From Labrenzia sp. CE80 (GTDB lineage Bacteria; Pseudomonadota; Alphaproteobacteria; Rhizobiales; Stappiaceae), in NCBI RefSeq assembly GCF_009650605.1, contig NZ_WAJT01000004.1, positions 248,001 to 312,000 of the forward strand: 64,000 nt of DNA, in the 5' to 3' direction. Each line of letters opens with the position of its first letter. Position 1 is the stretch's first letter. Below, piece by piece: positions 24,707 through 32,249 of this stretch. The position numbers and the translations under genes are program-made. Under the pieces are notes generated by a model. It searched no databases. It was not told where the DNA came from and worked only from the letters and a program-made list of their open reading frames with translations.

Positions 24707-25196
24707 TTTCGAAATTCCGTGGCTCTTTGATCGGCGTTTGCTGTCAGGTTCCTGACTTGGCTATGCGCCTCGTGGCTTGATAACGGTCTGCGCGCGGCCG
24801 TGTCCGACCGGACAGGCTCCGCTGCCTACACAAGTAGCCTTGCTGGCCACTTGAGGGCAAAGGAAACTTGAGTATCACGCTCGATTTATAGTTTAAGCTT
24901 CATTTTCCTCAAGAGCTTGCGCTTCGCGGTCGGGTTGCTCTTTTGCTTGCGGCTATGGGGTGTTGCGGCCTGTCCGAAGAGGGGGAAAGCCGTATTGTTC
25001 TACCTTCGTTGGAGCTGTTTTTCTGTCTTTCTTGGTTATCTTTTTGATTCCGCAAGGGCATTTAATCTCGCGTCTACGTCGTCCTCGAGATCTTCGCGGC
25101 AATTGCTATAGATCGTGTCAATTTTCCATTGACCTTCATTTTCTTTCGATTGATATTCGTTTTACCTGCACTTGCGGGTCGTTTTGGGAGGAAATT
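24707..25196. other. Intergenic region between fhuF and glpV
   Basis: About 490 bases holding the divergent promoters of fhuF and the glycerol importer. Visible signals are a 6-bp inverted repeat GTCAAT-TTTCC-ATTGAC at 25117-25133, about 65 bases before glpV (operator candidate), and TGAGTATCACGCTCG at 24869-24883, which misses the TGA-N9-TCA iron operator by one base. No gene is seen here. Confidence 0.5.
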
Positions 25197-26933
25197 ATGA
25201 AACAGAGATTCTTGTCCGCGGTGGCCGCCGCGGCAGTGCTCTCCTATGCCGGTCAGGCTTTTGCCGGCATGGACGAAGCAAAAACCTGGGTGGAGAATGA
25301 ATTCCAGCCGTCCGTCCTGTCGCAGGACGAGCAGATGGCTGAGATGGAGTGGTTCGTCAACGCAGCCGGCCCGTTCCAGGGCATGGAAATCAATGTGCTG
25401 TCGGAAGGTATTCCGACCCACGAATATGAATCCAAGACCCTGACGAAAGCCTTTGAGGAAATCACGGGTATCAAGGTCAACCACCAGATCCTCGGCGAAG
25501 GTGAAGTGGTGCAAGCCGTTCAGACGCAGATGCAGACGAACCGGAACCTCTATGACGCCTATGTCAATGATTCCGATCTCATCGGCACCCATTCGCGTCT
25601 CCAGCTTGCGGTCAATCTGACCGACTGGATGGCTGGTGAAGCCAAGGACGTAACCTCTCCGACACTCGACCTTGAAGACTTCATGGGCGTGAGCTTCACG
25701 ACTGGTCCGGATGGTGATCTCTACCAGCTGCCCGATCAGCAGTTCGCGAATCTCTACTGGTTCCGCAAGGACTGGTTCGACCGCGAAGATTTCCAGAAGG
25801 CATTCAAGGAAAAATACGGTTACGATCTGGGTGTTCCGGTCAACTGGTCTGCCTATGAGGACATCGCCGAGTTCTTCTCCAAGGACGTGAAGGAAATCGA
25901 CGGTGTCACCATTTTCGGCCATATGGACTACGGCAAGCGCGCACCGGATCTTGGCTGGCGCATGACCGATGCCTGGCTCTCGATGGCTGGTGCCGGTTCG
26001 CCTGGTGAGCCCAACGGTGTGCCGATCGATGAATGGGGCATCCGCATGGAAGCAGGCTCCTGTAATCCTGCCGGAGCCAGCGTTTCCCGCGGTGGCGGCA
26101 CCAATGGCCCAGCGGCTGTTTATGCTATCCGCAAGTGGGACGAATGGCTGCGTAATTATGCACCCCCAGGCGCTGCGGATTACGACTTCTATCAGTCGCT
26201 TCCTGCTCTCAGCCAGGGCAACGTTGCTCAGCAGATCTTCTGGTACACTGCGTTCACCGCATCAATGGTGGCACCGAAGAGCGAAGGCAACAACACGGTT
26301 GATGATGCAGGCATGCCGCTGTGGCGCATGGCTCCGTCGCCCCATGGTCCTTACTGGCAGAAAGGCCAGAAGGTCGGCTATCAGGACGTTGGTTCCTGGA
26401 CGATTCTCAAGTCCACGCCGACTGATCGTGCCAAGGCTGCATGGCTCTACGCACAGTTCGTGACCTCCAAGACTGTTGACGTGAAGAAGTCCCAGGTGGG
26501 CCTCACTTTCACCCGCGACAGTACTGTTCGTCACGAGAGCTTTACCGAGCGTGCTCCGAAGCTCGGAGGCTTGGTCGAGTTCTACCGTTCACCGGATCGT
26601 GTGCGCTGGTCGCCGACAGGCATCAACGTGCCGGATTATCCGAAGCTGGCCCAGTTGTGGTGGCAGCAGATCGGTGATGTGAACTCCGGTGCCTTCACAC
26701 CTCAGGAAGCCATGGACCGTCTTGCAAGCGAAATGGACCAGGTGATGGCCCGCATGCAACGTGCGGATGAAGCCAACAACACCTATGGCGGTTGCGGCCC
26801 TCGCCTCAATGAGGAAAAGGATCCGTCAGAGTGGCTCGGAAAGGGCGGCGCAAAAGCCAAGCTCGACAACGAGAAGCCACAGGGCGAAACCATCGCCTAT
26901 GACGAGTTGATCGCGCAGTGGAACGCTAACTAA
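25197..26933 (+). CDS. glpV: Glycerol ABC transporter, periplasmic binding protein
   Basis: A 578-residue solute-binding protein, long for family 1, as is GlpV of the rhizobial GlpSTPQV glycerol importer. A signal peptide (MKQRFLSAVAAAAVLSYAGQAFA) precedes a mature protein with EMEWFVNAAGPFQGMEINVLSEG, a binding-lobe segment TTGPDGDLYQLPDQQFANLYWFRKDW-type region, and the C-terminal CGPRLNEEKDPSEWL stretch. GGGAGGAAATT precedes the ATG at 25197; the open frame upstream to 24960 is the leader, not protein. It is first in a six-gene operon with two ATPases, two permeases and a DUF2160 protein, an arrangement known from glycerol uptake loci. Confidence 0.88.
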   Translation: MKQRFLSAVAAAAVLSYAGQAFAGMDEAKTWVENEFQPSVLSQDEQMAEMEWFVNAAGPFQGMEINVLSEGIPTHEYESKTLTKAFEEITGIKVNHQILGEGEVVQAVQTQMQTNRNLYDAYVNDSDLIGTHSRLQLAVNLTDWMAGEAKDVTSPTLDLEDFMGVSFTTGPDGDLYQLPDQQFANLYWFRKDWFDREDFQKAFKEKYGYDLGVPVNWSAYEDIAEFFSKDVKEIDGVTIFGHMDYGKRAPDLGWRMTDAWLSMAGAGSPGEPNGVPIDEWGIRMEAGSCNPAGASVSRGGGTNGPAAVYAIRKWDEWLRNYAPPGAADYDFYQSLPALSQGNVAQQIFWYTAFTASMVAPKSEGNNTVDDAGMPLWRMAPSPHGPYWQKGQKVGYQDVGSWTILKSTPTDRAKAAWLYAQFVTSKTVDVKKSQVGLTFTRDSTVRHESFTERAPKLGGLVEFYRSPDRVRWSPTGINVPDYPKLAQLWWQQIGDVNSGAFTPQEAMDRLASEMDQVMARMQRADEANNTYGGCGPRLNEEKDPSEWLGKGGAKAKLDNEKPQGETIAYDELIAQWNAN

Positions 26934-26956
26934 GCGTTCTGCCTGTCGAGACGACA

Positions 26957-26980
26957 TCCCGGGGCAGTCTTGCCCCGGGA
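26957..26980 (+). terminator. Stem-loop after glpV
   Basis: A perfect 10-bp stem TCCCGGGGCA/TGCCCCGGGA with a GTCT loop, 23 bases after the glpV stop. It lacks a U-run and sits inside the operon, before glpS. Confidence 0.6.
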
Positions 26981-27023
26981 ACCTTTGGCCCGCGCTTAGC
27001 GGACGAAAAAGTGCGAATACCCC

Positions 27024-28091
27024 ATGTCTCTTGAACTCATCGATGTTTCGAAGCGCGTCGGCGTTGAGCAACATATCTATCCGACCAACCTGACTCTTGA
27101 AGTCGGCGGAATGAACATTCTTCTCGGCACGACTTTGTCGGGCAAGACCACCTTGATGCAGCTGATGGCCGGGCTGGACAAGCTCACGACTGGCTCGATC
27201 CGCTTCAATGGTGAGGATGTGACCCGGACCGCCGTTCAAAAACGCAATGTGTCGATGGTCTACCAGCAGTTCATCAACTACCCGAATTTCAGCGTGTTCG
27301 AGAACATTGCATCCCCCTTGCGGGTGGCCCGCATGGCGGAGGACGAGATCAAACGCCGCGTGGGCGAGATGGCCGAGTTGCTCAAGCTGTCAGGCATGCT
27401 CGACCGGCGACCGTCAGAACTTTCCGGGGGCCAGCAGCAGCGCACAGCGATGGCGCGCGCGTTGGTCAAGGACGCAGATCTGGTTCTTCTGGACGAGCCG
27501 CTCGCCAATCTGGATTTCAAGCTCCGCGAAGAATTGCGCGACGAGCTGCCAAGACTGTTTGCAAACCGTGAGTGTGTGGTGGTTTATGCCACGACCGAGC
27601 CTGTCGAGGCGCTGTTGTTTGGCGGGCAGACCGCGACCCTGCACGAAGGGCGCGTGACCCAGTTCGGGCCAACAGGCGATGTCTACCGCAAGCCGCAAGA
27701 TCTGGTCAGCGCCGAGGTGTTTTCCGAGCCGCCGATCAACCATGCGCAGGTAACCAAGAAAGGTGAGACGCTGACGTTGGTCAGTGGCGCCAGCTGGGCC
27801 GCGACCGGACAAGCTGAAGCTTTGCCGGATGGTACCTACACCCTCGGTCTTCGGCCGCACCATGTGACACCCGTTCAATCGGGAAGTCAGTCGGTCCAGG
27901 TCGATGGCAACGTCATGGTGACCGAACTCAGCGGTTCCGAGAGCGTCGTGCATTTTCATCTGGGTGGACGGACCTGGGTGTCCCAGTCCCACGGCATACA
28001 TCCGTTTGAGGTCGGGGAGCAGGCGACACTCTATGCAGATGTGTCCCAGGCCTTTTACTTCGATGCCTCCGGCGCCTTGATCGCTGGCTGA
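27024..28091 (+). CDS. glpS: Glycerol ABC transporter ATP-binding protein GlpS
   Basis: A 355-residue ATPase, first of two in the operon. Walker A is unusual but usable (GTTLSGKTT), Q-loop VYQQFINYPNFSV, signature LSGGQQQRTAMARAL and Walker B VLLDEPLANLD are intact. The H-loop reads YATTEPVEAL where MalK-type ATPases have YVTHDQVEA, so the switch histidine is replaced by threonine. A TOBE-type C-terminal domain follows (LGLRPHHVTPV). It is expected to form a heterodimer with GlpT, whose own signature motif is degenerate, giving one complete and one defective ATP site. Confidence 0.88.
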   Translation: MSLELIDVSKRVGVEQHIYPTNLTLEVGGMNILLGTTLSGKTTLMQLMAGLDKLTTGSIRFNGEDVTRTAVQKRNVSMVYQQFINYPNFSVFENIASPLRVARMAEDEIKRRVGEMAELLKLSGMLDRRPSELSGGQQQRTAMARALVKDADLVLLDEPLANLDFKLREELRDELPRLFANRECVVVYATTEPVEALLFGGQTATLHEGRVTQFGPTGDVYRKPQDLVSAEVFSEPPINHAQVTKKGETLTLVSGASWAATGQAEALPDGTYTLGLRPHHVTPVQSGSQSVQVDGNVMVTELSGSESVVHFHLGGRTWVSQSHGIHPFEVGEQATLYADVSQAFYFDASGALIAG

Positions 28092-28124
28092 CGCGCAAGC
28101 GAAACGAATTGGGAGACTGCCTTC

Positions 28125-29189
28125 ATGGCAAAAATCACGCTCAAGGGCTTGCGCCACAGTTACAAACCGGATCCGCAGGAGGATGCGGACTATGCGTTGC
28201 AACAGCTCGATGTGGACTGGGAAGATGGCGGTGCCTATGCACTTCTCGGACCGTCAGGCTGTGGCAAGACCACACTGCTCAACATCATTTCGGGACTTCT
28301 GACGCCGAGCCATGGTCAGGTGATCTTCGGCGACGAGGACGTGACTCAGCTGCCGCCGGACCAAAGACATATCGCGCAGGTGTTCCAGTTCCCGGTCGTC
28401 TACGACACGATGACCGTTTACGACAATCTTGCGTTCCCTCTGCGCAATCGCGGAGTTCCGGAAGCGGAGGTCGACAAGCGTGTCCGTGAGATCGCCGAAA
28501 TGATCGACCTGACCGCGACACTGGGCAATCGTGCCTCTGGCCTGACGGCGGATGGCAAGCAGAAGATTTCCCTGGGCCGGGGCCTTGTGCGGACGGACGT
28601 CAATGTCATCATGTTCGACGAACCGCTGACCGTGATCGACCCGCACCTGAAGTGGCAACTTCGGTCCAAGCTCAAGGAGCTTCACCAGCGGGTCAGGACA
28701 ACGATGATCTATGTGACCCATGATCAGACCGAGGCACTGACCTTCGCAGACAAGGTCGTTGTCATGAAGGACGGTCAGGTGGTGCAGATCGGAACGCCCG
28801 TGGAACTCTTCGAGAGGCCGCAGCATACCTTTGTCGGCCATTTCATTGGGTCACCGGGCATGAACGTGATGCCATGCGAAGTTCGTGGCGGAAAGGCTTT
28901 CTACCAGGACACGGAAATTTCCAGCTGGAATGCGGCATCCTGCACGGATGCCTCTGACCTGGAGCTCGGTGTCCGGCCCGAGTTCGTGGAATTCGGCCCC
29001 ACCGGCGTTCCAGTCGAGGTTGCCAAGGTCTTTGATGCGGGCCGGTTCCGGATCGTGGATACCCGCAAGGGAGATCAGAGCATCAAGCTGCTGGTGCCTG
29101 AAGGCGATGAGATTCCGGAAGGAAATGCATTCCTGCAGTTCGCGCAAGACCACACGCAGGTCTACCGCGACGGTTGGCTGGTGAGTTGA
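28125..29189 (+). CDS. glpT: Glycerol ABC transporter ATP-binding protein GlpT
   Basis: A 354-residue ATPase, second of the pair. Walker A GPSGCGKTT, Q-loop VFQFPVVYDTMTV, Walker B VIMFDEPLTVID and H-loop YVTHDQTEAL are intact. The signature, however, reads LTADGKQKISLGRGL instead of LSGGQ. This complements GlpS, which has a good signature but no H-loop histidine. The C-terminal regulatory domain contains LGVRPEFVEFGP. This protein is not the glycerol-3-phosphate antiporter that carries the name GlpT in E. coli. Confidence 0.88.
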   Translation: MAKITLKGLRHSYKPDPQEDADYALQQLDVDWEDGGAYALLGPSGCGKTTLLNIISGLLTPSHGQVIFGDEDVTQLPPDQRHIAQVFQFPVVYDTMTVYDNLAFPLRNRGVPEAEVDKRVREIAEMIDLTATLGNRASGLTADGKQKISLGRGLVRTDVNVIMFDEPLTVIDPHLKWQLRSKLKELHQRVRTTMIYVTHDQTEALTFADKVVVMKDGQVVQIGTPVELFERPQHTFVGHFIGSPGMNVMPCEVRGGKAFYQDTEISSWNAASCTDASDLELGVRPEFVEFGPTGVPVEVAKVFDAGRFRIVDTRKGDQSIKLLVPEGDEIPEGNAFLQFAQDHTQVYRDGWLVS

Positions 29190-29199
29190 GGACAAAGCC

Positions 29200-30063
29200 A
29201 TGAACAAGACAGAAAACCAGAAAGCCTGGCTCTTCGTCCTCCCGGTGGTCCTGCTGGTCGCGTTCAACGCGGTCATCCCGCTGATGACGGTCGTGAACTA
29301 TTCGGTCCAGGAAACCTTCGGCGACAACACTTTCTTCTGGGCGGGAGTGATCTGGTTTCAGGATGTGCTGAATTCGGATCGCTTCCATGCATCCCTTGGC
29401 CGGCAAATGATCTTCACCTTCTCTATCCTGGCCATCGAGATTCCACTGGGTGTTCTGATCGCGCTGACCTTGCCGCGAAAAGGTCCATGGGTGCCGGTGT
29501 GCCTGGTGCTCATGGCTTTGCCGCTGCTGATCCCCTACAACGTGGTCGGGGCGATGTGGAACATCTTTGCCCTGCCCGATATCGGCCTTCTGGGGTACGG
29601 ACTGAATGCACTGGGCTTCGACTATAATTTTACCCGTCAGCCGGGAGATGCATGGTTCACGCTGATCCTGATGGACGTGTGGCACTGGACATCTCTCGTG
29701 GTGCTTCTGGCCTATGCTGGTCTAGTATCCATCCCCGACGCTTACTACCAGGCGGCCAAGATCGACGGCGCAAAATCTTTTGCGATCTTCCGCTATATCC
29801 AGTTACCGAAAATGAAGCGGGTGCTGACCATCGCGGTACTCTTGCGGTTCATGGACAGCTTCATGATCTACACGGAGCCTTTCGTTCTGACGGGCGGCGG
29901 GCCGGGCAACTCCACGACCCTTCTGTCGATTGATCTTGTGAAGATCGCGCTAGGCCAGTTCGATCTGGGTCCCGCTGCGGCGATGTCGCTGATCTATTTC
30001 CTCATCATTCTGCTTTTGAGCTGGGTCTTCTACACTCTCATGATGCGAAACGAGGCCAACTGA
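29200..30063 (+). CDS. glpP: Glycerol ABC transporter permease GlpP
   Basis: A 287-residue inner-membrane permease of the MalF/UgpA class, six spans (first AWLFVLPVVLLVAFNAVIPL). The EAA loop reads DAYYQAAKIDGAKSFAIFRYIQLPKMKRVL, then LTGGGPGNSTTLLSIDLVKIAL. It starts 10 bases after glpT and overlaps glpQ (TGATG). Confidence 0.87.
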   Translation: MNKTENQKAWLFVLPVVLLVAFNAVIPLMTVVNYSVQETFGDNTFFWAGVIWFQDVLNSDRFHASLGRQMIFTFSILAIEIPLGVLIALTLPRKGPWVPVCLVLMALPLLIPYNVVGAMWNIFALPDIGLLGYGLNALGFDYNFTRQPGDAWFTLILMDVWHWTSLVVLLAYAGLVSIPDAYYQAAKIDGAKSFAIFRYIQLPKMKRVLTIAVLLRFMDSFMIYTEPFVLTGGGPGNSTTLLSIDLVKIALGQFDLGPAAAMSLIYFLIILLLSWVFYTLMMRNEAN

Positions 30064-30863
30064 TGAAAAACCCAAGCCGCTTCGTTCCGGCCCTCTACAT
30101 CTTCTTTCTGATGCTGCCGATCTATTGGCTCATCAACATGTCGTTCAAGACGACCAACGAGATTCTCGGCTCGTTCTCGCTCTGGCCGCGAGAGTTCACG
30201 ACCGAGAACTATGTTGCGATCTTCACAGACCCGACCTGGTATATGGGCTATGTGAACTCGTTGGCATATGTCTCGCTCAATACTGTCCTGTCAGTGTCGG
30301 TAGCGCTTCCGGCAGCCTATGCTTTCTCGCGGTATCGGTTCCTGGGCGACAAGCATCTGTTCTTCTGGCTGCTGACCAACCGAATGGCCCCGCCGGCGGT
30401 TTTCGCCCTGCCGTTCTTCCAGCTCTATTCGGCCGTTGGACTGTTCGATACCTATTGGGCCGTGGCACTTGCGCACACGCTGTTCAACATCCCGTTGGCA
30501 GTCTGGATCCTGGAAGGGTTCATGTCCGGGGTGCCTAAGGAACTGGATGAGACGGCCTATGTGGACGGCTATTCCTTCCCCCGCTTCTTTGTGAAGATCT
30601 TCATTCCCACGATTGCAGCCGGGATCGGCGTTGCCGCCTTCTTCTGTTTCATGTTCTCCTGGGTTGAACTGCTGCTGGCCAAGACGCTGACATCGGTGGC
30701 TGCCAAGCCCATCGCCGCTGTGATGACACGAACGGCGAGCACCTCAGGTTACGAGTTGGGGCTTCTGGCGGCAGCGGGAACGCTGACCATCATCCCAGGT
30801 GCCTTTGTCATCTACTTCGTTCGCAACTACATCGCCCGGGGCTTTGCCCTCGGCAGGGTCTGA
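30063..30863 (+). CDS. glpQ: Glycerol ABC transporter permease GlpQ
   Basis: A 266-residue partner permease of the MalG class. Spans include FVPALYIFFLMLPIYWLINMSF; the EAA loop is KELDETAYVDGYSFPRFFVKIFIPTIAAGI, with YVDGYS instead of the usual hydrophobic-Gly pattern. It ends FVRNYIARGFALGRV. The name follows the rhizobial glycerol system and does not mean the periplasmic phosphodiesterase GlpQ of E. coli. Confidence 0.87.
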   Translation: MKNPSRFVPALYIFFLMLPIYWLINMSFKTTNEILGSFSLWPREFTTENYVAIFTDPTWYMGYVNSLAYVSLNTVLSVSVALPAAYAFSRYRFLGDKHLFFWLLTNRMAPPAVFALPFFQLYSAVGLFDTYWAVALAHTLFNIPLAVWILEGFMSGVPKELDETAYVDGYSFPRFFVKIFIPTIAAGIGVAAFFCFMFSWVELLLAKTLTSVAAKPIAAVMTRTASTSGYELGLLAAAGTLTIIPGAFVIYFVRNYIARGFALGRV

Positions 30864-30876
30864 GGAGGATATTACC

Positions 30877-31158
30877 ATGGGTCTTTCATGGATGGCCTGG
30901 ACCTGGCCGACGGCTGCGTTTTTCTGTTTCGTTGCCGTGGCAATCGCGACGATGGGCGTTTGGGAGTATTTCTCGCCAGGCGGTGGTCCTCGTGACGGTG
31001 TTCTCGGACTTCACACGACACGCGGCGACCGTCTGTTCATCTCCCTGCTGGGCAGTGCCTTCATCTTCCTGGCGTGGCTCGGGTTGATGGGCACACCGCT
31101 GTGGGCACCGCTGGCGATTGCCATCGTTTATGGCCTGGCGGTTTTCCGCTGGGTCTGA
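30877..31158 (+). CDS. DUF2160 small membrane protein of the glycerol operon
   Basis: A 93-residue protein with two to three hydrophobic spans (TAAFFCFVAVAIATMGVWEY; FISLLGSAFIFLAWLGL; TPLWAPLAIAIVYGLAVFRWV) and a polar middle GGGPRDGVLGLHTTRGDRLF. It fits the DUF2160 family, which recurs as the last gene in glycerol ABC transporter operons of alphaproteobacteria. A strong ribosome site (TGAGGAGGATATTACC) precedes the ATG at 30877. Its role is unknown; an accessory subunit of the GlpPQ permease is a reasonable guess from constant linkage. Confidence 0.85.
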   Translation: MGLSWMAWTWPTAAFFCFVAVAIATMGVWEYFSPGGGPRDGVLGLHTTRGDRLFISLLGSAFIFLAWLGLMGTPLWAPLAIAIVYGLAVFRWV

Positions 31159-31168
31159 CGCTTTGAGT

Positions 31169-31197
31169 CTCAGGCGGTGCCTTTGGCATCGCCTGAG
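31169..31197. terminator. Bidirectional hairpin between convergent genes
   Basis: CTCAGGCGGTGCC and GGCATCGCCTGAG form a 13-bp stem with one wobble and a TTT loop. It lies between the glycerol operon and the siderophore-interacting protein gene and overlaps the latter's last codons and stop. Neither side has a long U-run. Confidence 0.6.
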
Positions 31198-32249
31198 CGG
31201 CCGCGTTTCCAATAGGAAATAGCGTATTGCCGTCCTTTACCGAGCCCAAACTCCTGCTTGAAGACTTTGCGCAGTGACTGGGCATTGTCGTACTCGCCTG
31301 CAAACCAGCAGAAGTCCGGCGCGCAGTTATCGGCAAGAGCTTTCAAGCTGTCCTCGACCTTTTCAGGGAAGGCCGTCGAATCCAGGCACGTGATTGGCAA
31401 CGTGGTCTCCGGAAGGTAGTGGAGGCTCGCCCTCGGCAGGGCGGTGACCACGTGACCCGTGCAGGTCTTGGGAAGGGTTGCCAGAAGGTAGGCGAGGGCC
31501 GGCAGAGCTGTCTCGTCAGCGGCGAGCAAGACGGATTGACACTCTTGTGGGACCGTTTCACCGCCACCCGGGCCCATAAGGCCAATGGTGTCTCCCTCGA
31601 TGGCTCTTTCGGCCCAATCGGCGATCATCCCACCCTGATGGCGAACGATGTCGATATCGACTTCAGTTATGTCTGCTCGAACGTCTTTCAGCGTGTAGTA
31701 GCGGACGTGAAGCTCGTCTTCGCCCTTCGGCCAAAGCGTCGCTCCGTTCGAGGCGACATGAGGCCATTGCGGTGCGCGCGTGGCATCCGATGGCAGCATA
31801 AGCTTGACGTGAATGCCGTCCTTCTGGAGTGAGGTTGCGGTTTTGCAGGCAAAGGTCAGGCGCAACATGCCGGGGAAGATCTCGCCCTTCCCGGACAGGT
31901 GCAACAGGTGAAAGTTCGGCGGCCTGATATCGCCGCTTGCGCATTCACTTTGAAGATCGTCGCTCCAGCGGATCGATGCGGCTGCTTCCGGTGTGAGTTC
32001 TTCCAGATGCCGCACCACGCCCTCCTTGAAAACGAAGAGCTTGTTGGGGCTGGGCGCCCAAACGGCGAAGGTCAGTGTTTGAGGCGCCTGGGAAACAAGG
32101 ATCCGACTGTCCTCATCGATCGGGATCAGGACATTGCCATCGCCCTGATCAACGTGGTTCAGATCGTGGCTTTTGAGATGCTCCAAAAGCGCGCCGAGCA
32201 CAGATCCGGGATCGGCAACGACAACAGTCGTTTGGGCTTCGAGGCTCAT
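31170..32249 (-). CDS. Siderophore-interacting protein (FAD-dependent ferric-siderophore reductase)
   Basis: A 359-residue cytosolic protein. Residues 1-100 form a DUF2218-like domain (LLEHLKSHDLNHVDQ, then ILVSQAPQTLTF). The remainder is the SIP/ViuB FAD-binding reductase: MLRLTFACK, the FAD motif HVRYYTLKDVR near residue 180, DIVRHQGGMIADWAERA, IGLMGPGGGE and the C-terminal CWFAGEYDNAQSLRKVFKQEFGL with WKRGR. It reduces imported ferric siderophore to release Fe(II). Its ATG overlaps the stop of the RhtX-type importer gene by ATGA, so it is coupled to uptake. Confidence 0.88.
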   Translation of the reverse strand: MSLEAQTTVVVADPGSVLGALLEHLKSHDLNHVDQGDGNVLIPIDEDSRILVSQAPQTLTFAVWAPSPNKLFVFKEGVVRHLEELTPEAAASIRWSDDLQSECASGDIRPPNFHLLHLSGKGEIFPGMLRLTFACKTATSLQKDGIHVKLMLPSDATRAPQWPHVASNGATLWPKGEDELHVRYYTLKDVRADITEVDIDIVRHQGGMIADWAERAIEGDTIGLMGPGGGETVPQECQSVLLAADETALPALAYLLATLPKTCTGHVVTALPRASLHYLPETTLPITCLDSTAFPEKVEDSLKALADNCAPDFCWFAGEYDNAQSLRKVFKQEFGLGKGRQYAISYWKRGRSGDAKGTA

